DNA from: Pontixanthobacter sp. CEM42
GTDB taxonomy: Bacteria; Pseudomonadota; Alphaproteobacteria; Sphingomonadales; Sphingomonadaceae
Direction: 5' to 3'
Length of the DNA stretch: 64,000 bases
Assembly (NCBI RefSeq): GCF_017812015.1
Contig: NZ_JADQTN010000001.1
Location: 1,280,501 to 1,344,500 of the forward strand
The notes under the pieces were generated by a model that made no database searches, was not told the origin of the DNA, and saw only the letters and a program-made list of their open reading frames with translations. Positions 34,022 to 43,299 of this stretch are shown piece by piece. Every line of letters begins with the position of its first letter. The first letter of the stretch is position 1. A program made the translations under genes and the position numbers.

Positions 34022-36325
34022 ATGGATGATCCGATTTCTCAACCCCCTGCTCACAATGATAGCGATATTCCCGCCTATGCCGCGCGGTTAAACGCGCCGC
34101 AAAAAGACGCTGTGCTGACGACCGAAGGGCCAGTGTTGATGCTGGCGGGTGCGGGCACGGGCAAGACCGCTGCACTCACCGCTCGCCTCGCGCATCTGGT
34201 GGCGATGCGCAAAGCATGGCCGAGCGAGATCCTGTGTGTCACCTTCACCAACAAAGCGGCGCGCGAAATGCGCGAACGCGTTGGCGGACATATCGGCGAC
34301 GCGGTTGAGAGTATGCCGTGGCTCGGTACCTTCCACTCGATCGGAGCCAAGATGCTGCGCCGTCATGCCGAGTTGGTTGGACTGCAAAGCAATTACACGA
34401 TCATTGATACCGACGATCAGTTGCGCTTGCTCAAACAGCTCATCCGTGATGCCGAATTGGACGAGAAGCGTTGGCCATCGCGTCAATTGGCGAGCCTGAT
34501 CGACCGGTGGAAGAATCGCGGGCTGAACCCCGATGATCTCGATGCGACGGAGAATGAAAGCTACGCCAATGGGCGTGGTCAGGAATTCTACCGCACTTAT
34601 CAGGAACGGTTGAAAGCACTCAACGCCTGCGATTTCGGCGATCTGCTGCTCCATGTGCTCAACATCTTCCGCAAACACCGCGAGGTGCTGGGGCAGTACC
34701 AAAAGCGCTTCAAGTACATCTTGGTGGACGAGTATCAGGACACCAATCAGGTCCAATATCTATGGCTCCGTTTGCTCGCGCAGGAGCGCAAAAATATCTG
34801 TGTGGTCGGCGATGATGACCAGTCGATCTATTCATGGCGCGGCGCAGAAGTCGCCAATATCCTGAAGTTCGAAAAGGACTTCCCCGGCGCCAAAGTCGTC
34901 CGGTTGGAACAGAATTACCGCTCGACGCCGGAGATACTCGCCGCCGCCTCCGGCCTGATCAATGCCAACAGCCAGCGGCTCGGCAAAGAGCTTTGGACCG
35001 AGCACCCAAAGGGCGACAAAGTTCGTATCGTTGGCGTGTGGGACGCCCCCGAGGAAGCGCGCCGCGTGGGCGAAGAAATCGAACGGCTGGAGAGCGAAGG
35101 CGCTCCGCTGGATGAAATTGCGGTCCTGATCCGCGCGCAATATCAGACGCGAGAATTTGAGGATCGCTTTATCCAGATCGGCCTCAATTACCGGATTGTG
35201 GGCGGCTTCCGTTTCTACGAGCGCGCCGAAATCCGCGATGCCCTTGCCTATCTACGCGTAATTGCCCAGCCACAAGACGATCTGGCATTTGAACGGATCT
35301 ACAATCAACCGAAACGTGGCCTGGGTGCAAAAACGCTAGAGAAGATGCACCAATATGCGCGCGCGGCAGGAATGCCGCTGGCCGCTGCGTCACTGCAATT
35401 GGCGGACAGTGACGAGCTGCCCAAACGTGCGGGCAACACCATCGCAGCACTGATGCGCGACTTTATCCGCTGGCGGGAGATGGAACCACAAGTCACACCC
35501 GCCGAATTGCTTCGCACCGTCCTCGACGAATGCGGCTATTCCGCAATGCTGGAGGCCGAGAAAACACCCGAGGCCGCTGGTCGGATAGAAAACCTGTCCG
35601 AACTCGCCCGTGCCATGGAAGAATATGAAACGCTGGGTGATTTCCTCGAGCATGTCTCGCTGGTCATGGACAATGACTCGCGCGATGATGGAGAGAAGAT
35701 CACCATCATGACCATGCACGGCGCCAAGGGGCTGGAATTCAACAATGTGTTCCTGCCCGGCTGGGAGGAAGGTGTGTTTCCCTCACAACGTTCGCTCGAC
35801 GAAGGTGGACTTGCCAGCCTCGAAGAAGAACGCCGCCTCGCCTATGTTGCGATCACCCGCGCACGCAAGCGCTGCACCATCCTACACGCCGCCAATCGCC
35901 GGATTTACGGCCAATGGAACAGCTCCATTCCCAGCCGCTTTATCGAGGAACTTCCTGATGACTACATCGATCAGGAAACTACAATGTCGGGCGGCGCATC
36001 GCTGTGGCGCGCCAATTGGTCCGAAAGCGACGATCCCTTCGCGCATGTCAGCAAGGCCCGTAGCGACACACGCGGTCCGGGCTTTCAACGCGCGCTTGGC
36101 AGCACCTACAATACTGCACCGAACCGAGTGAAAGAAAATCACCGCAGCGCCGCCAGCTTCGCCGCCAAACCCCGCGCTGACATCGCACTAGGTGCGCGCG
36201 TATTCCACGACAAATTCGGTTACGGAACTGTGATGAGCCAAGAAGGCAACAAGCTAGAAATCAACTTCGAGCAAGCAGGCACGAAGCGGGTAATTGATAG
36301 CTTTGTGAGCGTTGCGGAGGGGTGA
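34022..36325 (+). CDS. uvrD: UvrD/PcrA-type DNA helicase
   Basis: A 767-residue SF1A 3'-5' helicase of nucleotide excision and mismatch repair. Motifs in order are the Q-motif region LNAPQKDAV, Walker A LAGAGTGKT (residues 41-49), VTFTNKAAREMRER, DEYQDTN, GDDDQSIYSWRGA, EQNYRST, MTMHGAKGLEF and YVAITRAR. The C-terminus ends in a Tudor-like stretch ARVFHDKFGYGTV, known in this family to bind partners. A LexA box lies directly upstream. It is convergent with the next gene. Confidence 0.96.
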   Translation: MDDPISQPPAHNDSDIPAYAARLNAPQKDAVLTTEGPVLMLAGAGTGKTAALTARLAHLVAMRKAWPSEILCVTFTNKAAREMRERVGGHIGDAVESMPWLGTFHSIGAKMLRRHAELVGLQSNYTIIDTDDQLRLLKQLIRDAELDEKRWPSRQLASLIDRWKNRGLNPDDLDATENESYANGRGQEFYRTYQERLKALNACDFGDLLLHVLNIFRKHREVLGQYQKRFKYILVDEYQDTNQVQYLWLRLLAQERKNICVVGDDDQSIYSWRGAEVANILKFEKDFPGAKVVRLEQNYRSTPEILAAASGLINANSQRLGKELWTEHPKGDKVRIVGVWDAPEEARRVGEEIERLESEGAPLDEIAVLIRAQYQTREFEDRFIQIGLNYRIVGGFRFYERAEIRDALAYLRVIAQPQDDLAFERIYNQPKRGLGAKTLEKMHQYARAAGMPLAAASLQLADSDELPKRAGNTIAALMRDFIRWREMEPQVTPAELLRTVLDECGYSAMLEAEKTPEAAGRIENLSELARAMEEYETLGDFLEHVSLVMDNDSRDDGEKITIMTMHGAKGLEFNNVFLPGWEEGVFPSQRSLDEGGLASLEEERRLAYVAITRARKRCTILHAANRRIYGQWNSSIPSRFIEELPDDYIDQETTMSGGASLWRANWSESDDPFAHVSKARSDTRGPGFQRALGSTYNTAPNRVKENHRSAASFAAKPRADIALGARVFHDKFGYGTVMSQEGNKLEINFEQAGTKRVIDSFVSVAEG

Positions 36326-36369
36326 CATTGGCAGGACGGCACAGCCGCCCTGCTCATGCCGTTGATCTT

Positions 36370-37617
36370 CTATTCGGTTGCCAGCGGGGTGGCAGGCTTG
36401 CCAGCCTTGGTGGTAACCAGATAATCGAAGCCCAAGACGAGGAAGCGAAACATATCGTCTGCCTCGCTAAGCCCCTTATTCCCCATGCTGCGGCGAACCG
36501 GTTCCAACGGAATCACGAAATGCCCATCGCTATCATCCAACGCCGCCATATTAACACCGGCAGCTTCGAGCGAAGAGCGCAGCCTATCACCCCGGCTTGT
36601 GGGTTTAACAGAGAATGCGCCATCGGGCGACGGGCGGATTGCCATCTGCTCACCGCCAACGGGAAGATATGCGATGTGCAGCGCGTCCATGCCATTTGCT
36701 GCAGCCATACCTTCCACGAGCGAGCCAATATCAAACGTCGACATCGGCGAAGTCGCATGACCGACATGAACTGCGCCCATTTTGAAGATGACTTTTGGCG
36801 GTGCCTTGTCTTTAGCCTCTGCCTTTGAATAGGAAGAGAGGAAATACTCACGAATAAGCCCAACACGGTCGAGGTTGTTGTCTAGGCCACGTCCTGCAAA
36901 GTTGGAACGGTAGATGGCTTGGCTACGCTCCAGCTCACCTATCACCACCAATGCTTCTTCATCGGCTTCAAAGATCTCGCGCAACTGCGTCCAGCGGTCG
37001 TTGTCAGCAGTCGCCATGAACACTGCGGGTTGATTGCCCGTCGCAAATGCTTCTTGTTCCTTCTCCATTAACGCATGCACGAGATCGCCATTCGATCCAG
37101 CGCGCTGTGCCAACCATTCTAGATGGATCAATGGCGAACCAATAAATTCCTGATCAATTCCCCATAGCTGACCATCAGCAGTGAACATCGCCGCAACTTC
37201 GGCTTCTTCACGAAAATTGAGGAATGGGATTGCTAGCGGACGCCCTTTCAGCGCTTGCGCGTAACCTTCGATACCGCCCGAACGCAGTTTTTCGCGCAAC
37301 CAGGCCGCAGAATACGGACCGACTTCTATAGCGTAGTAATCGAACCCGTGCGGCTTACCCTCGCGAGCAAATGCAGCGACAAGCGCTGGTGCGTCCGCAT
37401 ATCCATGATCTTCGCCAATTCCAATGAACTGGGCATCCGCCAGTTCGGCACGTAACATCTCGGCCCCGGCCCCTGCGAAACCAGCGGATGAAAATTCAAT
37501 CAACTCCGGTTCGATCTTTGGCGGAGAAGATGCGTTATCGTCTGCCCTCGCCGCAGTTGCTGCCATGAACGCTAACGCCGCCGCTGTTAGAAGTTGATAC
37601 TTTTTCATTATCTTCAT
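36370..37617 (-). CDS. Exported protein with an EreA/ChaN-like motif
   Basis: A 415-residue protein with a signal peptide (AAALAFMAATAARA). The mature part shows ADAQFIGIGEDHGYADAPALVAAFAR, then DYYAIEVGPYSAAWLRE, WGIDQEF and KMGAVHVGHATSPM. This layout (Gly-Glu-x-His early, Glu mid, HxxH late) recalls the EreA/ChaN/TraB-like hydrolase fold, but the similarity is too weak for a firm family call. It could be a periplasmic hydrolase. The start may be the ATG three codons later. A hairpin with an 11-base-pair stem lies just upstream. Confidence 0.6.
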   Translation of the reverse strand: MKIMKKYQLLTAAALAFMAATAARADDNASSPPKIEPELIEFSSAGFAGAGAEMLRAELADAQFIGIGEDHGYADAPALVAAFAREGKPHGFDYYAIEVGPYSAAWLREKLRSGGIEGYAQALKGRPLAIPFLNFREEAEVAAMFTADGQLWGIDQEFIGSPLIHLEWLAQRAGSNGDLVHALMEKEQEAFATGNQPAVFMATADNDRWTQLREIFEADEEALVVIGELERSQAIYRSNFAGRGLDNNLDRVGLIREYFLSSYSKAEAKDKAPPKVIFKMGAVHVGHATSPMSTFDIGSLVEGMAAANGMDALHIAYLPVGGEQMAIRPSPDGAFSVKPTSRGDRLRSSLEAAGVNMAALDDSDGHFVIPLEPVRRSMGNKGLSEADDMFRFLVLGFDYLVTTKAGKPATPLATE

Positions 37618-37626
37618 CCCTCACAT

Positions 37627-37654
37627 GTGTATTGCCGTAGCAATACGGCTACAC
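37627..37654. promoter_or_regulatory. Inverted repeat upstream of the EreA/ChaN-like gene
   Basis: GTGTA-tt-GCCGTA-gcaa-TACGGC-TACAC is an 11-base-pair inverted repeat with a two-base bulge and a GCAA loop. It starts 10 bases upstream of the minus-strand start codon at 37617. It could be an operator or a 5' UTR hairpin; the sequence does not tell which. Confidence 0.4.
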
Positions 37655-37754
37655 ACGAGGGAAGGGCACGTCAACGTGTGCAAATTGATCAGCTTGGTCT
37701 AGGTAAAAGAGCATCGGCCCAAATGGCTCGAAGCTTGTCTTTCATGCGGCACGA

Positions 37755-38387
37755 TCATCCAGTTAAACTAATCCAGATCGCGACGAAGAACGACGCCCCG
37801 CCCAGCATTCCGAAAGTGTGCCAGATCGGATAGCGGAAGCTCATGCCTTTACTCTTATAGAACAGCGTGCCGACCGTGTAGAATATCCCGCCAGCGAGCA
37901 GCGCAACCAACGCTGGCGTCGGAAGCGTCGACCAGAAATCCGGCAGCGCGAACAGTCCAAACCACCCCAGCCCCAGATACGATGCAAGCGACCAGCGCGT
38001 CTCGATATTCTTGGCAAAGACTTTGAACCACACCCCTGCAAATGCGAGCGCCCACACGACGGTCAGGATCACATAGGCACTGGTTGTACCTGCGATCACC
38101 AGTAACGGACTGAATGTCCCGGCGATCAACGTATAGATCGCCGCGTGGTCCCAGCGCTGGAGCACTTTCCGCAAGTGATGGCGCGGTGACAAGTGATATA
38201 GGCCCGAGATACTGATCGATGCCAAGATGGTGATCACGTAAATTCCGGTCACGGTCAGGAGCGCAATGTCTCTATGCACAGCGGATAAAGGCAGTAGAAA
38301 AACACCCGCGATGCAAAAGCCGATCAAGCTGATCGCGTGAACGGTCAGGTCGGCGTAGCGTTCAGGAGCTGTCTGGCTTGGGTACAT
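37755..38387 (-). CDS. Hemolysin III family (PAQR-like) membrane protein
   Basis: A 210-residue seven-helix membrane protein. Family landmarks are ERYADLTVHAISLIG, SGLYHLSPRHHLRKVLQRWDHAAIYTLIAGTF, GGIFYTVGTLFY and PIWHTFGMLGG. The SxxYH, RxDHAAIY and HTF residues are the putative metal site of PAQR/YqfA proteins. In E. coli YqfA is linked to membrane energetics or lipid state; true hemolytic activity is doubtful. It is followed on the plus side by the RNA helicase gene on the same strand. Confidence 0.88.
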   Translation of the reverse strand: MYPSQTAPERYADLTVHAISLIGFCIAGVFLLPLSAVHRDIALLTVTGIYVITILASISISGLYHLSPRHHLRKVLQRWDHAAIYTLIAGTFSPLLVIAGTTSAYVILTVVWALAFAGVWFKVFAKNIETRWSLASYLGLGWFGLFALPDFWSTLPTPALVALLAGGIFYTVGTLFYKSKGMSFRYPIWHTFGMLGGASFFVAIWISLTG

Positions 38388-38408
38388 TCGTTGAAGCCGG
38401 TTGCCAGA

Positions 38409-39827
38409 TTACTTCTTGAAACCGACGCCCAGGAAACCAGGTTGCGGGCCATTCCATTCCCCTGGTGGAACTGGCTCGCTGTCCTCATCGCGGCGTTTGC
38501 GTGGCTGCTTTGGCTTGTCCGCGCGGTCCTGTTTGACGTCCTTCTTAGGCGCCCTTTTTGGCTTGTCCTGCTCAGGCGCTTTGGGCTCTTTCGCAGGCTT
38601 TTGGTCGCGCTCCGACTTGTCTTCACGGACTTTCTTCGGCGCACCAACATCATCCTTTTTTGGTTTCGGCTTCGGCGGAGGCTTGGGTGCATCTTTCAGC
38701 TCGACGCGGACATCGTCCTTGCCGAATACGTCGATCTTGCTCTTGGTCAACTTCTCAACGTTGCCGATCGCTTCGGCGTCCGCTTTGGTCACAAAAGTGA
38801 AGGCACGGCCCTTGGCCCCTGCCCGACCTGTGCGGCCGATGCGGTGGACATAATCATCGGGGTGCCACGGCGTGTCATAGTTAAAGACGTGGCTAACACC
38901 TTTGATGTCGAGCCCGCGTGCGGCAACATCGGATGCAACCAGAATATTAATGTCGCCCGATTTGAAGCGTTCCAGCTCCTTCTGGCGTGTGTTCTGGTCG
39001 ATATCGCCGTGAATCTCGCCACTCTTAAAGCCGCTGCGTTGCAGGTCCTTGTTGAGCTGACGCACGGTCGTCTTCTTGTTGGAGAAAACGATCGCGGTTT
39101 CAACGTGGTCATTGCCGAGCAACCATTCCAGCGTCTCGCGCTTCTTGCGTTGTTCAACGTTGATCTTGAATGCGGTGATGTTGTCGTTGGTGCTTGCAGC
39201 ACGGCTGACTTCGATCTGTTTGGGATTGCTGAGGAATTTGTCTGCGAGCTTCTTAATCACTGGCGGCATAGTGGCCGAGAACAGCATAGTTTGCCGATTT
39301 TCAGGCAGCTTCTCACAGATAAATTCGATGTCAGGAATGAAGCCCATATCGAGCATCCGGTCCGCTTCATCGATAACGAGCAATTCGCACCCGCTGAGCA
39401 GGATCTTCCCGCGCTCGAACAGATCCATCAAACGCCCTGGCGTGGCGATCAGCACGTCAACGCCTTCATTCAACGCTTTGAGCTGGTCACCCATTTGCAC
39501 GCCGCCAATAAGCAGCGCCATTTTGAGGTCATGGTTCGCGCCATACTTCTCAAAATTCTCCGCAACCTGCGCCGCGAGTTCGCGCGTCGGTTCGAGAATA
39601 AGCGAACGCGGCATCAGCGCACGGCGACGGCCCGCGGCCATCACATCAATCATCGGGAGCACAAAGCTGGCGGTCTTGCCCGTACCCGTTTGCGCGATCC
39701 CGATGAGATCTTTCATCATCAGTACAGCGGGAATTGCTTCCGCCTGGATCGGTGTGGGTTCGGTGTAACCTGCGGCATCAACCGCTTTCAGAAGGTCTTC
39801 GGAGAGGCCGAGATCGGCAAATTTCAT
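38409..39827 (-). CDS. DEAD-box RNA helicase, RhlE type
   Basis: A 472-residue ATP-dependent RNA helicase. It starts FADLGLSEDLLKAV with the Q motif GYTEPTPIQ, then Walker A AQTGTGKT (residues 45-52), PTRELAAQV, TPGRLMDL, DEAD in VIDEADRMLDMG, SATMP, and domain 2 with ARGLDIKGVSHVFNYD and HRIGRTGRAG. The tail of about 90 residues is Lys/Pro/Asp-rich and disordered. The ATG at 39827 matches family starts; a longer frame upstream was rejected. Confidence 0.93.
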   Translation of the reverse strand: MKFADLGLSEDLLKAVDAAGYTEPTPIQAEAIPAVLMMKDLIGIAQTGTGKTASFVLPMIDVMAAGRRRALMPRSLILEPTRELAAQVAENFEKYGANHDLKMALLIGGVQMGDQLKALNEGVDVLIATPGRLMDLFERGKILLSGCELLVIDEADRMLDMGFIPDIEFICEKLPENRQTMLFSATMPPVIKKLADKFLSNPKQIEVSRAASTNDNITAFKINVEQRKKRETLEWLLGNDHVETAIVFSNKKTTVRQLNKDLQRSGFKSGEIHGDIDQNTRQKELERFKSGDINILVASDVAARGLDIKGVSHVFNYDTPWHPDDYVHRIGRTGRAGAKGRAFTFVTKADAEAIGNVEKLTKSKIDVFGKDDVRVELKDAPKPPPKPKPKKDDVGAPKKVREDKSERDQKPAKEPKAPEQDKPKRAPKKDVKQDRADKPKQPRKRRDEDSEPVPPGEWNGPQPGFLGVGFKK

Positions 39828-40015
39828 AGAGTATCCGGTAAATGGGGGCGTCACCATGGTGGCTTGCCCGATTGCGCACAGGCCCATTGCCTGTCCGTAA
39901 AATCGGTGCTGCCTCTGCGGGCACACCGTCAAAAAGTCAAGAATTCGCCCGTGGGTAGAAGCGCGAAAGCGCGACAATTAGGGCACAGTTCTGCGGGCAG
40001 AAGCCGTTCGCTGGG

Positions 40016-40582
40016 TCAGATCGGCTCGCGAACCACCTGTCGAAGCTCGCTAAGTTTGCATTTTACGCCTGTGCGCGTTTGCAATTTATCGCGCTGGATG
40101 CACAGATTTCCATCCTTGCTCGGCTCGATGTAAAAACCGGAATAGAAATCACGTGCGGAGCAGGCTTTCTCTAGGTTTGCGGCGATGATGCGTTGGTCCT
40201 GCATATAAAGCATCAGGCGGTTGTCGCGGGTCGATTGAACACCAGCGATGTCCTGCATCTTCACGCATTTGCCCATCTTCTTTTCGACCACACGAGTCTG
40301 CCGTGGAGCTCGGGGCGTTTCCGCATTCAGATTTTCCCGAGTCACAGGACGGCGCGGCGAAACACGGATAATCAGCCGGCGTTCGATGCGGACTTGAAAT
40401 TGGACCTTACCGCTTTCGGGATTGAGCGTGGTCAGCCAAATGCGAACCGGCAGCGCGGGTTCGTCAGCTGGCTTAGCGGCCAGCTCGGCGGACATCGGAA
40501 TTGCGACAGCTGGAGCTTCGTCCGCCGAAGGGGCAGGCAACAGCAGCGCCAGCGGCGCGAGCAAGGCTCCAAAAGTCGGCAT
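40016..40582 (-). CDS. Exported protein of unknown function
   Basis: A 188-residue protein with a short signal-like N-terminus (FGALLAPLALLLPAPSA). A basic middle region contains RIERRLIIRVSPRRP. A Cys-containing C-terminal domain has MGKCVKMQDIAGVQ, ANLEKACSARDFYSGFYIEPSKDG and LCIQRDKLQTRTGVKCKLSELR. The four cysteines suggest two disulfides. Proteins of this pattern occur in Erythrobacteraceae and Sphingomonadaceae with no known role. Confidence 0.72.
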   Translation of the reverse strand: MPTFGALLAPLALLLPAPSADEAPAVAIPMSAELAAKPADEPALPVRIWLTTLNPESGKVQFQVRIERRLIIRVSPRRPVTRENLNAETPRAPRQTRVVEKKMGKCVKMQDIAGVQSTRDNRLMLYMQDQRIIAANLEKACSARDFYSGFYIEPSKDGNLCIQRDKLQTRTGVKCKLSELRQVVREPI

Positions 40583-40753
40583 GATCAGACGCGTTCACAT
40601 TCCCCAAGCGGCGCGGCTTTTCATTGCAAAAAGCACAGTCGCAGCTCTATCAAGCGGCCTCTCCTAACGGCATAGGTTGAATGTCGGCTTAATTGATCTG
40701 CAAAATCCTGCAAGTGGTGGCGAAAGCCGATCAGGATGTGCCATAGAGCGCGC

Positions 40754-42184
40754 ATGACGCAGAAGCCGGAATTTGTCGAGCAAGCATCGCAGCTGTTGGG
40801 TCCGCGCGGATTCACCAGCGATCCCGAGATGGTTTCGCCATGGCTGACCGATTGGCGCGGACGTTACACCGGTACGGCGATGGGGCTCGCCTCGCCCGCT
40901 TCAACCGGCGATGTTGCCGCTCTGGTGAAACTATGTTCCGAGCATGATGTCGCTATCGTACCGCAAGGCGGAAATAGCGGAATGTCCGGCGGCGCGACGC
41001 CCGATGATAGCGGCACGGCAATTGTTCTTTCGCTGCGGCGGATGAATACAATACGTGCACTCGATAAGGACGAAAAGACCGTAACCTGCGATGCTGGCGT
41101 GATCCTGCAGACATTGCACGACACGGCAGAAGCTGCACGTCTTCGCTTTCCGCTGACGTTGGGCGGCAAGGGTTCTGCGACCATTGGCGGGTTGATCTCT
41201 ACCAATGCTGGCGGAACACAAGTGCTGCGGCATGGCACGATGCGCGCACAGGTCATCGGGCTGGAAGCAGTCTTACCCGACGGCCAAGTGTTCAATGCGC
41301 TGACGCCGCTGAAGAAAGACAATCGCGGGTTCGATCTCAAACAATTGCTGATCGGGTCGGAAGGCACACTGGGCATTGTGACCGCCGCAACGCTACGCCT
41401 GTTGCCAGAAATTGCCGGTCGCACTGTGATTTGGGCTGGTCTGCCATCAATCATCCATGCCCGCCAGTTCCTGCTGCACTGTCAGAGAATCGCCGGTGAC
41501 CATCTGGAAGGATTTGAAGTCTTGCCCGCGCATTGCCTGGCGGCAGTGCTTGATCATCTGCCTGATGTGCGCTCGCCGCTAAATGGAGCACATCCTTGGA
41601 ATGCCCTGATCGAGCTTGTCGGGAATGAGGACACAGTCGAAACAATCACCCCGCTTGCCGAAGCGATGCTCGAAAAAGCGCTCGATACGGAATTGATCGA
41701 GGACGCAACAATCGCGGCAAACGAGTCGCAGGCGGAAGCGTTCTGGCTATTGCGCGATTCGATTTCTCCTGCGGAACGCGCGATTGGCCCCGCGATGCAG
41801 CACGATATCTCCGTAGCCGTTGATCGGATGGCGCAGTTTGTCGAGGCTGCTGTTCCAGCCGTGGAGAACCGCTTTCCAAGTAGCACGGCCATTGCATTCG
41901 GACACCTTGGCGACGGCAACGTGCATTTCCATGTGCTCGCCCCCAAAAATGCAACGGCCGGCGAATGGGAAGTCGCGGAAGGCAAAGAAATCAGTGGCTT
42001 CGTGCATGACCTTGTCACTGAATGGGGAGGCTCGATCAGCGCGGAGCACGGCATCGGCCAGATGAAGGTCGCCGAGTTGGGCCGGTTGGGCGATCCGGCA
42101 GCCCTCTCAATGATGCGCAGTGTAAAGCAAGCGCTCGATCCCAAAGGATTGTTCAATCCCGGCAAGCTGGTCCCGCCGGAATAG
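40754..42184 (+). CDS. FAD-linked D-2-hydroxyacid dehydrogenase (GlcD/D2HGDH-like)
   Basis: A 476-residue flavoprotein with an FAD-binding PCMH domain (VPQGGNSGMSGGATPDD, TLGGKGSATIGGLISTNAGG, IGSEGTLGIVTAATLRL). The C-terminal oxidase domain has FGHLGDGNVHFHV, SISAEHGIGQMK and LDPKGLFNPGK. The His-containing motifs are the metal and substrate site of D-2-hydroxyglutarate/D-lactate dehydrogenases. Which substrate it uses cannot be read. It is monocistronic. Confidence 0.9.
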   Translation: MTQKPEFVEQASQLLGPRGFTSDPEMVSPWLTDWRGRYTGTAMGLASPASTGDVAALVKLCSEHDVAIVPQGGNSGMSGGATPDDSGTAIVLSLRRMNTIRALDKDEKTVTCDAGVILQTLHDTAEAARLRFPLTLGGKGSATIGGLISTNAGGTQVLRHGTMRAQVIGLEAVLPDGQVFNALTPLKKDNRGFDLKQLLIGSEGTLGIVTAATLRLLPEIAGRTVIWAGLPSIIHARQFLLHCQRIAGDHLEGFEVLPAHCLAAVLDHLPDVRSPLNGAHPWNALIELVGNEDTVETITPLAEAMLEKALDTELIEDATIAANESQAEAFWLLRDSISPAERAIGPAMQHDISVAVDRMAQFVEAAVPAVENRFPSSTAIAFGHLGDGNVHFHVLAPKNATAGEWEVAEGKEISGFVHDLVTEWGGSISAEHGIGQMKVAELGRLGDPAALSMMRSVKQALDPKGLFNPGKLVPPE

Positions 42185-42326
42185 CAATCGGTGGTCATCC
42201 ACCAGCATCATCGAACTGTCATACTTGCTTCGCGCGCATTCTACCCGTAAAGCGCGCGCTTCACGCGGGGGACGCGCCAGCGCCTGCCGCACCGATATTC
42301 TACTTAAGACGAACCGGAGATAATCC

Positions 42327-43109
42327 ATGGCGAGCGCGCCGCAACCTCAATTGCCCTTGTTTTACAAAGACCTCATGCCGCTTAACAGCCGCGACCACGC
42401 GACTTGGAAGACCAAGAGCAGCGATTCCGCTGAATGGCTAATCGGTCAACACGCGATTCCTCTGACGGTTGACGAGTTCGTTCAGACTGCACGCGATTTC
42501 CCGATCATTTTCTCCTCGGGTGACAACCCGCTTCCACTGGCTTTGATGGGCCTAAATGAAGGCGTGAACACATTTGTTGATGACAAAGGCAAGATCAACG
42601 ATCCGGTCTATTTGCCCGCATATGTGCGCCGCTATCCCTTCATGCTCGCCAAACTGACGCCTGAAGGTGACGATCTTTCGCTCTGCTTCGATCCAACTGC
42701 CGGTACGGTCGGCGAATTCGATGACGGTCAGGAACTGTTCGACAAAGATGGCAAGGCTACCGAAGCGACACAGAACATTCTCGATTTCTGCGAGCATTTC
42801 GAAGGCGCCGGTCAACGCACCAAGGCGTTCATTGACGAGCTTCAAAAGCACGAGTTGCTGATGGACGGTGAAATCGCCATTTCGCAAAATGACGATCCAG
42901 ATAAACCGTTTGTTTATCGCGGCTTCCAGATGATTGATCAGGAAAAGCTGAAAGAAGTTCGCGGTGACGTACTGCGCGACTGGAACCAAAATGGCATGCT
43001 CGCACTGATCTATGCGCACATGATGTCGCTGGACCTGATGCGCACCATCTTTGCCCGTCAGGTACAGCAAGGCACCGCACCAAAACCGGCTGACGCGCCT
43101 GCCGCATAA
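42327..43109 (+). CDS. SapC family protein
   Basis: A 260-residue protein matching the SapC family throughout: LPLFYKDLMPLNSRDHATWK, FPIIFSSGDNPLPLALMGL, PVYLPAYVRRYPFML, LCFDPTAGTVGEFDDGQELFD and VYRGFQMIDQEKL. SapC was first noted near a Campylobacter surface-layer gene and is common in alphaproteobacteria. Its biochemical role is unproven, and it is cytoplasmic by sequence. A strong terminator follows. Confidence 0.92.
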   Translation: MASAPQPQLPLFYKDLMPLNSRDHATWKTKSSDSAEWLIGQHAIPLTVDEFVQTARDFPIIFSSGDNPLPLALMGLNEGVNTFVDDKGKINDPVYLPAYVRRYPFMLAKLTPEGDDLSLCFDPTAGTVGEFDDGQELFDKDGKATEATQNILDFCEHFEGAGQRTKAFIDELQKHELLMDGEIAISQNDDPDKPFVYRGFQMIDQEKLKEVRGDVLRDWNQNGMLALIYAHMMSLDLMRTIFARQVQQGTAPKPADAPAA

Positions 43110-43132
43110 ACGGCGGTAAACCGAACAATATT

Positions 43133-43178
43133 GGCGGCGGTTGGGGTTGAAAGACCCTTGCCGCCGCCTTATTTTTAT
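43133..43178 (+). terminator. Terminator of the SapC gene
   Basis: GGCGGCGG at 43133-43140 pairs with CCGCCGCC at 43161-43168, with further GGGT/ACCC pairing inside, followed by TTATTTTTAT. It is a textbook intrinsic terminator on the plus strand. Confidence 0.9.
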
Positions 43179-43250
43179 AGGGTCCGGACAGCACTCCCCC
43201 TCATAGCTGGCCGGACAGGCGCGCATTGCGCGCCACCTCCCTGAACCTTG

Positions 43251-43285
43251 GCCACCTCGTGCATTTGCGCGAGGTGGCTCTTTTC
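43251..43285 (+). terminator. Second hairpin terminator before the amidohydrolase gene
   Basis: GCCACCTCG and CGAGGTGGC form a perfect 9-base-pair stem with a 10-base loop, followed by TCTTTTC on the plus strand. It lies 15 bases from the stop of the convergent minus-strand gene and may end transcripts from both sides. Confidence 0.7.
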
Positions 43286-43299
43286 ATGAAAATCTTAGC

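Noticed and set aside
38337-40133. A 598-codon plus-strand frame across the hemolysin III start and the helicase gene
   Set aside because: Both underlying minus-strand genes have clear family motifs; the plus frame shows none.
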